Source: an uncultured Collinsella sp. (GTDB lineage: Bacteria > Actinomycetota > Coriobacteriia > Coriobacteriales > Coriobacteriaceae). From it: a stretch of DNA of 64,000 nt. The stretch spans positions 27,551 through 91,550 of the forward strand of contig CAAGEH010000014.1 of assembly GCA_900768795.1 (NCBI GenBank), in the 5' to 3' direction. Positions 1-8,664 of this stretch are shown in pieces (the stretch's first letter is position 1; each line of letters starts with the position of its first letter). A program made the position numbers and the translations under genes. Below the pieces are notes generated by a model. That model saw only the letters and a program-made list of their open reading frames with translations, did no database searches and was not told the DNA's origin.

Positions 1-798
1 ATCGACCGCGACGAGGAGACCGGTCAGACGATCATCTCCGCTGTGGGAGAAGCGCAGGTATCGGTGCTGCTCAACAGGCTCGAGGATCGCACGAAAGTCG
101 CGGCACATATCGTGCCGATTCGCATCCCGTATCGCGAGACGATTCGCCGTGTCGCCAGCGCGCAGGGTCGTCATAAGAAGCAGACAGGTGGCGCAGGACA
201 ATACGGTGACTGCTGGCTGCGCGTGGAGCCGCTCTTTGGTCCGGACGGTTCGAGTGAGGGTTATGAGTTCGGCGACGAAGTTGTGGGTGGACGCATTCCA
301 CGTTCGCTGATTCCTGCTGTGGATAAAGGCGTGCAGGAGACCATGAAAGATGGCATTATCGCAGGCTATCCGCTTACGGGCATTCGCGTGGTGGTGTATG
401 ACGGCTCATATCACAGCGTTGACTCCAATGAGATGGCGTTCCGTGCGGCGGCTCGCCTGGCACTGCGCAAGGCATGTGCCGAGGCAGACCCCGTGGTGCT
501 CGAGCCCATGGAGGAGATAACCGTGACGATTCCCGAAAGCTACGCGGGCGCCGTTATGGGTGACATTTCGGCTTCGCGTGGCCGTGTGAGCGGCATGGAT
601 GCCGACGAGCGCGGTGATACCGTGATCACGGCGGTGGCGCCGTTGGCCGAGCTGGTGGACTACAGCACACGTCTGCGTTCGATTACGCGCGGGACCGGCG
701 ACTTCACGATGAAGCCTGCAGGTTACGAACAGGTTCCGCATGACGTGCAGGCGAAGCTTGTTGAGCGCTACGAGGAGGGTCGCGCACAAGGTAGATAA
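1..798 (+). CDS. EF-G-like translation factor, C-terminal part (5' end outside window)
   Basis: The frame is open from base 1 to a TAA at 796-798, so the gene enters from the left and about 265 C-terminal residues are visible. The first residues, RDEETGQTIISAVGEAQ, match domain III of elongation factor G. The stretch RHKKQTGGAGQYGD is the start of domain IV, and the end corresponds to domain V. The GTPase domain is not in the window. Canonical EF-G has a GMGELHLE-type sequence where this protein has AVGEAQVS, so it is more like the second, EF-G-like paralog of actinobacteria than the housekeeping fusA product. It presumably acts as a ribosome-associated GTPase. A hairpin follows the stop codon. 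Confidence 0.85.
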   Translation: MDRDEETGQTIISAVGEAQVSVLLNRLEDRTKVAAHIVPIRIPYRETIRRVASAQGRHKKQTGGAGQYGDCWLRVEPLFGPDGSSEGYEFGDEVVGGRIPRSLIPAVDKGVQETMKDGIIAGYPLTGIRVVVYDGSYHSVDSNEMAFRAAARLALRKACAEADPVVLEPMEEITVTIPESYAGAVMGDISASRGRVSGMDADERGDTVITAVAPLAELVDYSTRLRSITRGTGDFTMKPAGYEQVPHDVQAKLVERYEEGRAQGR

Positions 799-852
799 GC
801 GGCCCAGCGCTTCGGTTCAGAGTTTTCTCGCTCTGATGATGCGGGTTGATTA

Positions 853-888
853 AGCGCCTCGTTCGGTTTGATTATCGGGCGGGGCGCT
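853..888 (+). terminator. Possible terminator after the EF-G-like gene
   Basis: AGCGCCTCG (853-861) can pair with CGGGGCGCT (880-888) with one G-U pair. The following T-tract is short and interrupted (CGTTTG), so termination would be weak. The rest of the gap to the next gene shows nothing else recognisable. Confidence 0.35.
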
Positions 889-1060
889 CGTTTGTGCTGC
901 GAGGGACGCTTCGTTGTACGTTGCTGCCGCACCCGTTCTGTCAAGAATTTGAGCGGAGGACAAAACGTCCGTATGGTATCGTCGCCGGTACTTTAATCTG
1001 ACTTATGGCGAAATGGAGTAGATGGGTCGGCGATATGCCGGTCGGAAAATGAGGACGATG

Positions 1061-1708
1061 ATGATTCAAGCGGTGCTATTCGATATGGACGGAACGCTTA
1101 TCGATACCGAGCGCTTGGGTATTGTCGCATGGAATAAAACCGCCGACGAATATGGCGTCGACCTGCCGCTCTCTGTGATTAAATCCTTTATCGGCCACAA
1201 TCGCGAAGACGTTCTCTCCCTGTGTGCCGCGCATGTGGGGTCTGACGATCTGGCGCTCAAGCTCTATGATCACCATCGTGAATACGAGCATGCATGGGTC
1301 ACGACGAAGCTCACGACCAAGGACGGTGCCCATGAGTGCCTGCGTGCCCTGCGCGACACGGGATATCAACTCGAGCTCGTCACGTCGTCTAATTCGCGTA
1401 CCGCCGAGCGCAATCTTCGCCAGTTCAATTTGCGCGATTACTTCCCGGTAATGACCTGCGGAGAAGAGGCGGAAAACGGAAAACCCGCCCCTGACATCTA
1501 TCTTATGGCTGCAAAAAAACTCGGTCTCGCTCCCGAGGTCTGCGCGGTCGTAGAGGATTCAATCAATGGTGCAAAATCGGGCATTTCCGCAGGCATGCAC
1601 ACATTTGTCGTCCCCGATATGGTCGAGCTCCCTGCCGATGTGATTGATGCCTGCGCGGGAGTGCTTGATTCCCTGCACGAGCTTCCCGCCGCAATCGAGG
1701 CGATGTAG
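1061..1708 (+). CDS. HAD-superfamily phosphatase, beta-phosphoglucomutase-like
   Basis: A cytosolic haloacid-dehalogenase-fold hydrolase or mutase of about 215 residues. Motif I is DMDGTLIDTE near the N-terminus, motif II is the Ser in VTSSNS, motif III is the Lys of GKPAPDIY, and motif IV is VVEDSINGAKSG. The cap lies between motifs I and II, as in the beta-PGM/YcjU/Gph group. The start is placed at the ATG at 1061 because GAGG at 1051-1054 sits six bases upstream. In-frame ATGs at 1022, 1049 and 1058 are possible but have poorer ribosome-binding sites. The natural substrate cannot be read from sequence: a sugar phosphate is usual for the family. It converges with the LacI gene, so the two are not an operon. 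Confidence 0.85.
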   Translation: MIQAVLFDMDGTLIDTERLGIVAWNKTADEYGVDLPLSVIKSFIGHNREDVLSLCAAHVGSDDLALKLYDHHREYEHAWVTTKLTTKDGAHECLRALRDTGYQLELVTSSNSRTAERNLRQFNLRDYFPVMTCGEEAENGKPAPDIYLMAAKKLGLAPEVCAVVEDSINGAKSGISAGMHTFVVPDMVELPADVIDACAGVLDSLHELPAAIEAM

Positions 1709-1821
1709 CGGGTCTGTGCCCTGCCTTGTTGCGCCTGGCGAATGACTTTGCCGGGCATTGTTCTTTGCTGCGAACCAACCGATCGGATTGATTTTGCAAA
1801 GCGGTCGATGCGGGCATCAAG

Positions 1822-2940
1822 CTAGAGATACGACCCCAGGTTGAGGTCCTGCGAAGAGGACTTGCTGCCGCTTGCGGTGCTCGCGCGTTCAAGCAAAAAC
1901 GGGCGTACGAGCTCCTGATGATTCTCGTCGCCATCGGGTTGGCGTAGCGTCGTGATCGGTGTTCCGTGAGCGCCTGCATGTACGAAGGCGCTGCTCGGCT
2001 CGGCATTTTGGCTATCAATCTGTTCCATAAGCAGTTGCACGCCCTTACGGCCGATTTCGTAGCCCGGCGGTGCAACCGTGGTCATGGGGACGCGTCCATT
2101 CCAGGCAAGCGGATTACCATCGCAACCTGCTATTTTAATATCTCCGGGAACGGAAAGCCCATTTTGAATCACGCCGGCTATGGCTCCCGCCGCAAGTACA
2201 TCGGTGAGCGCGATGATGAAGTCGGGGCGTTCGTCAGCGTTGCGTTGAGCGAGTTGTACGCCCAGGCTAAAACCGTCTGCCGCCGTGTTCCATTCGCCTG
2301 CATCGATAATCTCGAGCTGAATTTCGGGGTGCTGTCCAATTGTGGCACGAATGCCGTCAATACGTAGATTGAGCTGCGTAAATGCCGATCTGCCAATAAC
2401 TGCAACGTGTGATGCCCCGCACGTGATGGCGTGTTCGGCGATGATGCGCCCCTGTGCAATGTTGTCTGCAGCGACATAATATCCAGGCAGGTCGCAATGG
2501 ATATCGAGATACACCGTCGGAATCGACGAATCGGTGCGCGGCGGCGTCCAGTCGTTCGATGTCATCGGCTGCACGAGTACGCCCGACATCTGCGTGCCCA
2601 TGAAGTATCGAAGATAGTGATCCTCGAGGATGTCGTTGTTGTCGGCGTTTGCGATAAGTAGGTCGTAGCCGTGCTTGCGCGCCTCGTTATGAGCTCCGCT
2701 AGCTATCTGCAGGGAAAGGCCGTGATCAAGGCGGGGGAGGACCAGACCGAATGATTTGTTTTGTCCGCCGGCAAGCTGGCGAGCGCTCTGATTGGGCAGA
2801 TAGCCGAGGCGCCGGATCGTATCGTTGATGATCTTGAGCGTGTCGGGGCGCACTTTTTCGGGATGGTTGAGTGCGTTCGAAACCGTGCCGAGCGACACTC
2901 CCGCCTCGTGTGCGATATCGCTGATTTTGACTTTTGCCAT
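1822..2940 (-). CDS. LacI-family transcriptional regulator
   Basis: A sugar-responsive repressor of about 372 residues. The N-terminal helix-turn-helix is unmistakable (KVKISDIAHEAGVSLGTVSN), followed by the hinge and a periplasmic-binding-protein-type effector domain. The start is the ATG at 2940: GGGAG lies about seven bases upstream on the minus strand, and the eleven codons upstream of it are unlike the family. The C-terminus ends in a Ser-rich tail. It is divergent from the binding-protein gene at 3172. Two copies of a LacI-type half-palindrome lie in the gap just upstream of this start, so autorepression is likely, and control of the divergent importer is possible. The ligand is unknown. 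Confidence 0.9.
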   Translation of the reverse strand: MAKVKISDIAHEAGVSLGTVSNALNHPEKVRPDTLKIINDTIRRLGYLPNQSARQLAGGQNKSFGLVLPRLDHGLSLQIASGAHNEARKHGYDLLIANADNNDILEDHYLRYFMGTQMSGVLVQPMTSNDWTPPRTDSSIPTVYLDIHCDLPGYYVAADNIAQGRIIAEHAITCGASHVAVIGRSAFTQLNLRIDGIRATIGQHPEIQLEIIDAGEWNTAADGFSLGVQLAQRNADERPDFIIALTDVLAAGAIAGVIQNGLSVPGDIKIAGCDGNPLAWNGRVPMTTVAPPGYEIGRKGVQLLMEQIDSQNAEPSSAFVHAGAHGTPITTLRQPDGDENHQELVRPFLLERASTASGSKSSSQDLNLGSYL

Positions 2941-2958
2941 AACGGACTCCCGTTGGAA

Positions 2959-3011
2959 TTGAAAACGCTTCAATTTTAGCAGGCTCCAAAAATAGCAAGC
3001 GTTTCAACTTG
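2959..3011. promoter_or_regulatory. Candidate LacI-family operators (two sites)
   Basis: The palindrome TTGAAAACGCTTCAA lies at 2959-2973. A second site, CAAGCGTTTCAACTTG, lies at 2996-3011 in the other orientation. Both share AAACGCTT with a central CG, the hallmark of LacI/CcpA-type operators. They sit 19-71 bp upstream of the LacI start and in the divergent gap before the importer gene. Confidence 0.55.
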
Positions 3012-3171
3012 TTCAAACGATATTCGCAAGCTAGGAGTCATGGGGCTTTTTGGCTAAATACCCGTCCGTTTCTGGTAAAACGGGTCGCAATCCCGATATC
3101 CGAGGTTCGTGCGCTATGCAAAAACGTCTAGAATAAATGCACCTTATTGTGTCGGTTGAAAGGTTTTAATA

Positions 3172-4053
3172 ATGAGTCATTCCGTTTCACGCCGTGACTT
3201 TATCGGCCTTGTTGCCGGCGGTGCCATGCTCGCGGTCGCCGGCTGCTCCTCTGAGGGCGCAGGCAAAGGTTCCGCTGGCTCTGCTGCCGCCAGCGCTTCA
3301 AGCGATATCAAGGGCGAGAAACTCACCTTTGTTGGCGACGATGCCTTCGCGCCGTATCGTTTTATCGACACCAAGTCCGGTAAAAAGCATAAGGTTGATG
3401 GTCTCGATATCGCCGTTACCAATGAAATGAAAAAGCGCCTGGGCTTTAGCTACAAGTTCGAGGCACAACAGTTTGCCGCAACGCTCGCTTCTATCGAGGG
3501 CGACGACAAGGCATTCACGATGGCAATGAGCTCGAACCCCGAGCGCGAGAAAACCTACGACTTCACACGCGGCTACTACCAGCCGCTCGTCGGCGTGCTC
3601 ACCAAGGGCGGTGACGCCATCAAGTCCGTCAAGGATCTTAAGGGCAAGTCCATCGCGTGCACTACGGGCACCGTTCAGAACAAGTTCATCACCGCCGTTA
3701 TGCTTGATGCCGATATCCACACGTACGATGGTGGCGACCAATGCCTGCAGGAGGTCCTTGCCGGCCGCGTCGATGCCTACCTTTGCGATGGTGCCGAGGG
3801 ACAGTCCATGCGCGATGCAAACGACGGCCTGGTGCTCGGTCTGCTCGACCGTTCCGAGACCAAGGACCACGTGGGCGTCTACCGTTTGATGGCCAAGAAG
3901 GACGCCGACTTTGTCGAGGCTCTCGACGCGTGCATCGGAGAGATGCTCAAGGATGGCACGATCGATAAGTACATCAAGAAGTATGTCGGAGCCGACTTCA
4001 TGTGGAACGGCGATTTCTCTGCTGCGGGCAATTCCACGGTTTCCAAGAAGTAG
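3172..4053 (+). CDS. Amino-acid-type ABC transporter substrate-binding lipoprotein
   Basis: A solute-binding protein of 293 residues in the family-3 (amino acid) fold. The N-terminus, MSHSVSRRDFIGLVAGG, carries a twin-arginine-like SRRDF motif, and the signal peptide ends in a lipobox (AVAGC), so the mature protein should be a lipid-anchored, possibly Tat-exported receptor. A Ser/Gly/Ala-rich linker precedes the binding domain (GEKLTFVGDDAFAPYRFID). GAAAGG lies about nine bases upstream of the ATG. The permease gene follows after 42 bp, so the two form an operon. No ATP-binding subunit gene is present nearby. The ligand is unknown; a polar or cationic amino acid would be typical for the family. 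Confidence 0.88.
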   Translation: MSHSVSRRDFIGLVAGGAMLAVAGCSSEGAGKGSAGSAAASASSDIKGEKLTFVGDDAFAPYRFIDTKSGKKHKVDGLDIAVTNEMKKRLGFSYKFEAQQFAATLASIEGDDKAFTMAMSSNPEREKTYDFTRGYYQPLVGVLTKGGDAIKSVKDLKGKSIACTTGTVQNKFITAVMLDADIHTYDGGDQCLQEVLAGRVDAYLCDGAEGQSMRDANDGLVLGLLDRSETKDHVGVYRLMAKKDADFVEALDACIGEMLKDGTIDKYIKKYVGADFMWNGDFSAAGNSTVSKK

Positions 4054-4095
4054 TTTCGCTCTATTTTCGCGTAACGTGCGGGCTGAGGCGTAACC

Positions 4096-4743
4096 ATGAA
4101 GTTTGACCTGATAGAACCATATCTGCCGATGTTCCTTAGCGGTTTGGCCGTGACCTGTGAGGTTACGGCTACCGCTTTGGTCATTGCGTTTGCGCTCGGT
4201 TTTATCATCGCCGTGCTCAAAGTCGTGCCGTTACGCTCGCTCCGCGCGCTGCTCGATTTTTACACGTCGATTTTTCGCGGCGTTCCGCTTATCGTGTTGC
4301 TGTTCATGGCGTATTTTGCGACGCCGCAGCTCACGGGTTTTAAAATCACGATGTTTGCCGCCGGAGCCCTCACGCTCGGCCTCAATGGTTCTGCCACGGT
4401 TTCGGAAACAGTGCGCGGCGGAATCATGGGCGTCGATCTCGGGCAGTACGATGCGGCGCGGGCGCTTGGCGTGGGCTATGTGCCCATGATGCGCAAGATT
4501 ATCGTGCCGCAGGCCATGCGCTCGGTTGCTCCCGCCCTGGTCAACGAGGTCATCACGGTTCTCAAGAGCTCTTCGCTCGTGGCAACCATCGGTTTGATGG
4601 ACATGATGCGCGCCGCTCAGAGCGTGCAGGCGCTTACGTACCGTGCGTTTGAGCCGTTCATGCTTGTTGCTCTTGTGTATTACGTAATCGTGATGTGCCT
4701 TGTTGCCGTGGGCAACAAGCTTGAGCAGAGGGCGCGCGCGTAG
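4096..4743 (+). CDS. Amino-acid ABC transporter permease (HisM/GlnP family)
   Basis: An integral membrane protein of 215 residues with about five hydrophobic segments. It has the His/Glu/Gln/Arg/opine-type signature: SIFRGVPLIV early, and an EAA-type loop around ALGVGYVPMMRKIIVPQA followed by ALVNEVITVLKSSSLVA. It should form a homodimeric channel working with the lipoprotein encoded just upstream. GAGGCG precedes the ATG. No ATPase gene follows: after the stop there is a 331-bp gap and then glmS. The complex must therefore borrow an ATPase encoded elsewhere, or the system is incomplete. Confidence 0.9.
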   Translation: MKFDLIEPYLPMFLSGLAVTCEVTATALVIAFALGFIIAVLKVVPLRSLRALLDFYTSIFRGVPLIVLLFMAYFATPQLTGFKITMFAAGALTLGLNGSATVSETVRGGIMGVDLGQYDAARALGVGYVPMMRKIIVPQAMRSVAPALVNEVITVLKSSSLVATIGLMDMMRAAQSVQALTYRAFEPFMLVALVYYVIVMCLVAVGNKLEQRARA

Positions 4744-5074
4744 CCGGTGCACGCGCCTGGCCGACATGCGTTCACTCATCGGACAATTATCTGCGTGCGT
4801 GCCTGCTTGCAATTTGCGAATCAAAAGAATTTTTTTGCGGATTAAAACAGGCACACGCTCTCTACCTGTGTGTCCGTTGCAAATTAGATGCCAATTCGCC
4901 AACTGGTATTAAATCTGAATAACCACTAGTTTTGTGGAGAGTGCGCATGCTCTATTAAAATGGTCATCTATGTAGCGCATGGGCTATGGGTCTGCTTGTT
5001 CAATTAGCTTATCTACCTGCGGATTGCATAGTCGGTGCTACTTGTTCTTGCACACCAGACCGAAAGGATTCGTT
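4744..5074 (+). promoter_or_regulatory. glmS upstream region with direct repeats inside a stem
   Basis: This 331-bp gap has no gene. Two imperfect direct repeats, TTTGCGAATCAAAA (4813-4826) and TTTGCGGATTAAAA (4834-4847), start 21 bp apart, which is two helical turns. They are enclosed by inverted repeats GTGCCTG (4799-4805) and CAGGCAC (4848-4854). An AT-rich stretch near 4945-4955 could be a -10 region. I see no glmS ribozyme core. GAAAGGA at 5062-5068 is the glmS ribosome-binding site. Confidence 0.35.
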
Positions 5075-6922
5075 ATGTGCGGAATTGTTGGCTACACCGG
5101 TTCGGATATCGCCAAGGATATTCTCGTTTCCGGGCTCAAACGCATGGAGTATCGCGGTTATGACTCCGCGGGCGTTGCGCTTGAGGCTACCGAAGGTGAC
5201 CAGACGCGTCTCGATGTGATCCGTCGCGTTGGCAAGGTCGCCGGACTTGAATCTGAACTTCAAAAGGTCGATGCCGATTCCACGTGTGGAATCGGCCACA
5301 CGCGCTGGGCAACGCATGGCAAACCCTCTGTTGCCAATGCGCATCCGCATACGAGCTGCGACGGTCGTATCGCTATCGTTCACAACGGCATCATCGAGAA
5401 CTTTGCCGAGCTGCGCGAGGAGCTCGAGGGCCGCGGGCATGTCTTCAAATCCGAGACCGACACCGAGGTCTTTGTCCACCTCATCGAGGAGGCCTATGCA
5501 GAGGAGCATGACCTTGTTGCCGCTGTTCGCGAGGCTTGCATCCATGTCGTAGGCGCCTACGGTCTTGCCGCGGTTTGCGCCGATGAGCCGGGCGTAATCG
5601 CAGTCGCCCGTAAGGACTCGCCGATCGTCATCGGTCGCGGCGAGCACGGTTCGTATGTTGCTTCTGACGTCATCGCACTCATCGATGCCACGCGTGACGT
5701 TGTGATGCTCGAGGACGGTCAGTTCGCCAAGCTCACGCCCGAGGGAATCGAATATACCGATGCTGGGGGCAATACCATTACGCCCAAGATTACCCATATC
5801 GATTGGAATCTCGATATGGCCGAAAAGGGCGGTTACCCCGACTTCATGCTCAAGGAGATTCACGAGCAGCCGCGCGTCGTGCGCGATACGCTTGTGGGCC
5901 GCATGAGCGCTAACGGTGAGCTCAATATCGACGAGCTCGGCCTTTCGTTTGAGGAGCTCAATTTTGTCGACCGCGTTTACGTGATTGCATGCGGCACCTC
6001 TTATCATGCCGGCCTTGTTGCCAAGAACATGATCGAGGCCTGGGCACGCATCCCGACAGAGGTGGAGGCCGCGAGCGAGTTCCGCTATCGTGACCCGATC
6101 ATCACCCCGTCCACGCTCGTTGTTGCCGTGAGCCAGTCCGGCGAGACCGCTGATACGCTCGCCGCCATTCGCGATGCCCGTATCAAGGGTGCCAAGGTCT
6201 TCGGCATCACCAACGTCGTGGGCAGCCCCGTTGCGCGTGAATCCGACGGCGTTATCTACACCAAGGCAAACAAAGAGATCGCCGTCGCTTCGACCAAGAG
6301 CTTCATCGGCCAGGTCGTGAGCTTGACACTGCTCGCGCTTCTGCTCGCTCAGGTTAAGTATCGCTTGACTACCAAGCAGGCACGCGTGCTCTATCACGAG
6401 ATAGGCGATACCGCCGACCAGATCCAGTGGATTATGGACACCCAGGGCGACGCCATCCACGAGGCCGCCGAGGCATGCAAGGATGCTGAGTCCGCGCTGT
6501 TCGTCGGCCGCGGTATGGGTGCTGCCATCAGCTACGAGGGCGCTCTCAAGCTCAAGGAGGTCAGCTATCTGCACGCTGAGGCATATGCTGCCGGCGAGAT
6601 GAAGCATGGCCCCATCGCATTGATCGAGCCGGGCTTCCCCGTAATCGCTATCACCACCAAGAGCCCCACCTACGACAAGACGGTTTCGAACCTCATGGAG
6701 TGCAAGGCGCGCGGTGCCGAGATTATCGTTATCGCCACCGAGGGCGACGAGGATATCAAGCAGATTGCCGATCACGTGATTTACGTGCCCAAGGTTCGCG
6801 ACATCTTTAGCGCGATCACCGCAACGGTGCCGCTGCAGCTGCTCGCGCGTGACGTCGCGTTGATGCGCGGTTGCGATGTCGACCAGCCCCGCAACCTCGC
6901 CAAGAGCGTTACGGTCGAGTAG
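5075..6922 (+). CDS. glmS: Glutamine-fructose-6-phosphate aminotransferase (isomerizing)
   Basis: Makes glucosamine-6-phosphate from fructose-6-phosphate and glutamine, the entry step to peptidoglycan amino sugars. The protein is 615 residues, normal for the family. The start is fixed by the required N-terminal Cys: MCGIVGYTGSD, where Cys2 is the glutaminase nucleophile after Met removal. GAAAGGA lies six bases upstream. The glutaminase half occupies about residues 1-240. Two SIS domains follow, with CGTSYHAG, SQSGETADT and ASTKSFIGQ as sugar-binding signatures, and the C-terminus LAKSVTVE is the conserved end. It stands alone, flanked by intergenic gaps and terminators. Confidence 0.97.
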   Translation: MCGIVGYTGSDIAKDILVSGLKRMEYRGYDSAGVALEATEGDQTRLDVIRRVGKVAGLESELQKVDADSTCGIGHTRWATHGKPSVANAHPHTSCDGRIAIVHNGIIENFAELREELEGRGHVFKSETDTEVFVHLIEEAYAEEHDLVAAVREACIHVVGAYGLAAVCADEPGVIAVARKDSPIVIGRGEHGSYVASDVIALIDATRDVVMLEDGQFAKLTPEGIEYTDAGGNTITPKITHIDWNLDMAEKGGYPDFMLKEIHEQPRVVRDTLVGRMSANGELNIDELGLSFEELNFVDRVYVIACGTSYHAGLVAKNMIEAWARIPTEVEAASEFRYRDPIITPSTLVVAVSQSGETADTLAAIRDARIKGAKVFGITNVVGSPVARESDGVIYTKANKEIAVASTKSFIGQVVSLTLLALLLAQVKYRLTTKQARVLYHEIGDTADQIQWIMDTQGDAIHEAAEACKDAESALFVGRGMGAAISYEGALKLKEVSYLHAEAYAAGEMKHGPIALIEPGFPVIAITTKSPTYDKTVSNLMECKARGAEIIVIATEGDEDIKQIADHVIYVPKVRDIFSAITATVPLQLLARDVALMRGCDVDQPRNLAKSVTVE

Positions 6923-7007
6923 CAGGACACGTTGCCGGCAACATAGACCGAGCTGCGGTCTTTGACTCGAGGTTTCCGGTTTATGCGGCGGCGATGGGGC
7001 CGAATCG

Positions 7008-7042
7008 AGGACGCCTTCCCATGTGGAAGGCGTCCTTCTTTT
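7008..7042 (+). terminator. Terminator after glmS
   Basis: A perfect 12-bp stem, AGGACGCCTTCC (7008-7019) with GGAAGGCGTCCT (7025-7036), has a five-base loop and is followed by TCTTTTC. Confidence 0.8.
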
Positions 7043-7135
7043 CTATTGGCCGACTATGGGCCGAGCATCGTTCGGTGGCAACGTTATCGCGAGCGAATCG
7101 CTCGCCTACCGTTCGGTTTTTGGAAAAGCGGCAAG

Positions 7136-7171
7136 AAAAAGCGCCCGGGGAAGGAATCCGGGCGCGTTTTT
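7136..7171. terminator. Second, bidirectional-looking terminator
   Basis: GCGCCCGG (7141-7148) pairs with CCGGGCGC (7158-7165). It is preceded by AAAAA and followed by GTTTTT, so it could stop transcription in either direction. It separates glmS from the regulator gene at 7339. Confidence 0.75.
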
Positions 7172-7272
7172 AACTAGGGCCCTGGTGGCTAAAAGCTTGT
7201 CCGCAGGTTAATACGAAGCCAGAAGAGCCTATGTTTGCCCCGCCAGGATGGCGATGCGGGACAGCAACTATA

Positions 7273-7302
7273 TTGCCTGAGCATAGACGCATGCCCTATA
7301 CT
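7273..7302 (+). promoter_or_regulatory. Sigma-70-type promoter of the PrpR-like regulator
   Basis: TTGCCT (7273-7278) and TATACT (7297-7302) are separated by 18 bp, close to the vegetative consensus. Transcription would start near 7309. This makes in-frame starts at 7231 and 7291 unlikely and supports a start at 7339. Confidence 0.5.
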
Positions 7303-7338
7303 CACACCTATGAAATAACGTTCAATTTTGAAACAGTG

Positions 7339-8568
7339 ATGCGCATGATCATTCGCCTTGATCCCGCAAGCGTTGCCGATATGCTCGGTGGCGTTATCGG
7401 GGTGCTCGACGTCGATGTCGTTGCGTTTGATAATGCGGGAAAGCTCGTTTTTTCCAGCTTGCCCGATGATGACTACGGAGCGGGGGTCATTGCGTATCTG
7501 ACCGATCATCTGAGTTCTGCGCGGGAGCAGGGTCGTTTGATTTTGAGGCGCGCGGGCAATGTGCTCACAATATATCCGCAGGTCAGGCGCATTAGAGGCA
7601 ACGACCTCGCGATTTTTTCCATCCGCGTTAAGCCCGCACAGACCGAGCGTGCGGGCATAGCATGGCAAAACGCCGACGAGGTGCGTGCGGCGTACGAGTC
7701 GAGCGCGTTCGGGATCGTCGAGGGTAAAAGCGTCTCACCGTTGGTGACGGATGCGTATGCCCGCGGGGTGCCGATCATGCTTGAGGGCGAGCCGGGTGCC
7801 GGAAAGACAGCGGCTGCTCAGCTGCTTTACCTGCAGGGAGATGCGGCTAACGAACCGTTTGTTCACGTGTCGTGCGATGTGCTCAACGAGCGCAACTGGC
7901 GCCATCTGATCAAAAGTCCGGATTCACCGCTCTTCAACAACGGAATCACGCTCTATTTGAGTGGCTTGCAAGCGTTGGGTTCGCGTGCGGCATCGGAGCT
8001 GTTTGCCGCGATAGAGGATAGCGCCGCAGCGCAGCGCGCGCGCTTGCTGCTGTCGGGTAACGATGTGCCCGGCGGCGGTGAAAGCGACGCCGTCGCGCTC
8101 TTTGCCGAGCGTCTGCACGCGGCAGTGTGCGTTGTCACGCCGCTGCGCGAGCGGGGGAGTGTCGCGGATCGCGTCGCGCGTTATCTGGATTACCTTGTGC
8201 ATGAGTTTGATACGCCGCCGCTTAAGCTGTCCGAGCGCGCGACGGAAAAGGTGGAGGCGTACGCGTGGCCGCGCAACTACATGCAGCTGCGCGAGGCTGC
8301 GGAGCGCTTATTCATCGTGGCGGGCAGAGATGGTGTGTCGGAGCTTGATGATGCGAGTGTCGACGAGGTGCTCGCGCAGGAGGATGTGATCAGGTCCGCT
8401 ACGTTTTCTACGCCCAAGCTCGACACCGACCTATTTGTATTACGACCTCTTGCCGACACCGAGCGCGATATCGCACGGCTTGTCGTCGACCATCTTGATG
8501 GCAACCGCACGCGTGCTGCGGAGGTCTTGGGCGTCAGCCGCACAACGCTCTGGCGCCTTCTTAAATAA
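7339..8568 (+). CDS. PrpR-like transcriptional regulator: degenerate AAA domain plus Fis-type HTH
   Basis: A cytosolic regulator of about 409 residues. The N-terminal part (around residues 1-110) looks like a sensor domain. A AAA-like module follows with a good Walker A (GEPGAGKT). The expected GAFTGA loop for sigma-54 contact is absent, and the Walker B position reads GITLYLSG rather than the usual GGTLFLDE. The C-terminus is a Fis-type helix-turn-helix (NRTRAAEVLGVSRTTLWRL). It is therefore built like a sigma-54 activator but has lost the sigma-54 contact and probably efficient ATP hydrolysis, so it most likely works on ordinary promoters. The start at 7339 is chosen because a promoter ends just upstream; 7291 is the alternative. 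Its target genes are not evident. Confidence 0.75.
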   Translation: MRMIIRLDPASVADMLGGVIGVLDVDVVAFDNAGKLVFSSLPDDDYGAGVIAYLTDHLSSAREQGRLILRRAGNVLTIYPQVRRIRGNDLAIFSIRVKPAQTERAGIAWQNADEVRAAYESSAFGIVEGKSVSPLVTDAYARGVPIMLEGEPGAGKTAAAQLLYLQGDAANEPFVHVSCDVLNERNWRHLIKSPDSPLFNNGITLYLSGLQALGSRAASELFAAIEDSAAAQRARLLLSGNDVPGGGESDAVALFAERLHAAVCVVTPLRERGSVADRVARYLDYLVHEFDTPPLKLSERATEKVEAYAWPRNYMQLREAAERLFIVAGRDGVSELDDASVDEVLAQEDVIRSATFSTPKLDTDLFVLRPLADTERDIARLVVDHLDGNRTRAAEVLGVSRTTLWRLLK

Positions 8569-8587
8569 AAGCGTGCGGACATAAAGA

Positions 8588-8613
8588 GCGTGCAGACGGA
8601 ATCGCCTGCACGC
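8588..8613. terminator. Hairpin between convergent genes
   Basis: GCGTGCAG (8588-8595) pairs with CTGCACGC (8606-8613). On the minus strand it is followed by TCTTTAT, which fits termination of the nitroreductase gene. On the plus strand the T-tract is poor. Confidence 0.45.
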
Positions 8614-8664
8614 CTGTTCATGTACAGCCAGGGTTGTCTGGCCCTGCATTGCGGTGTCTGGGGG

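Noticed and set aside
4744..5074. glmS ribozyme
   Set aside because: The conserved core and the cleavage-site arrangement are not seen, and the class is mainly found in Firmicutes.
5009..6775. A 588-codon open frame on the minus strand
   Set aside because: Antisense to glmS, with no ribosome-binding site and no recognisable domain.
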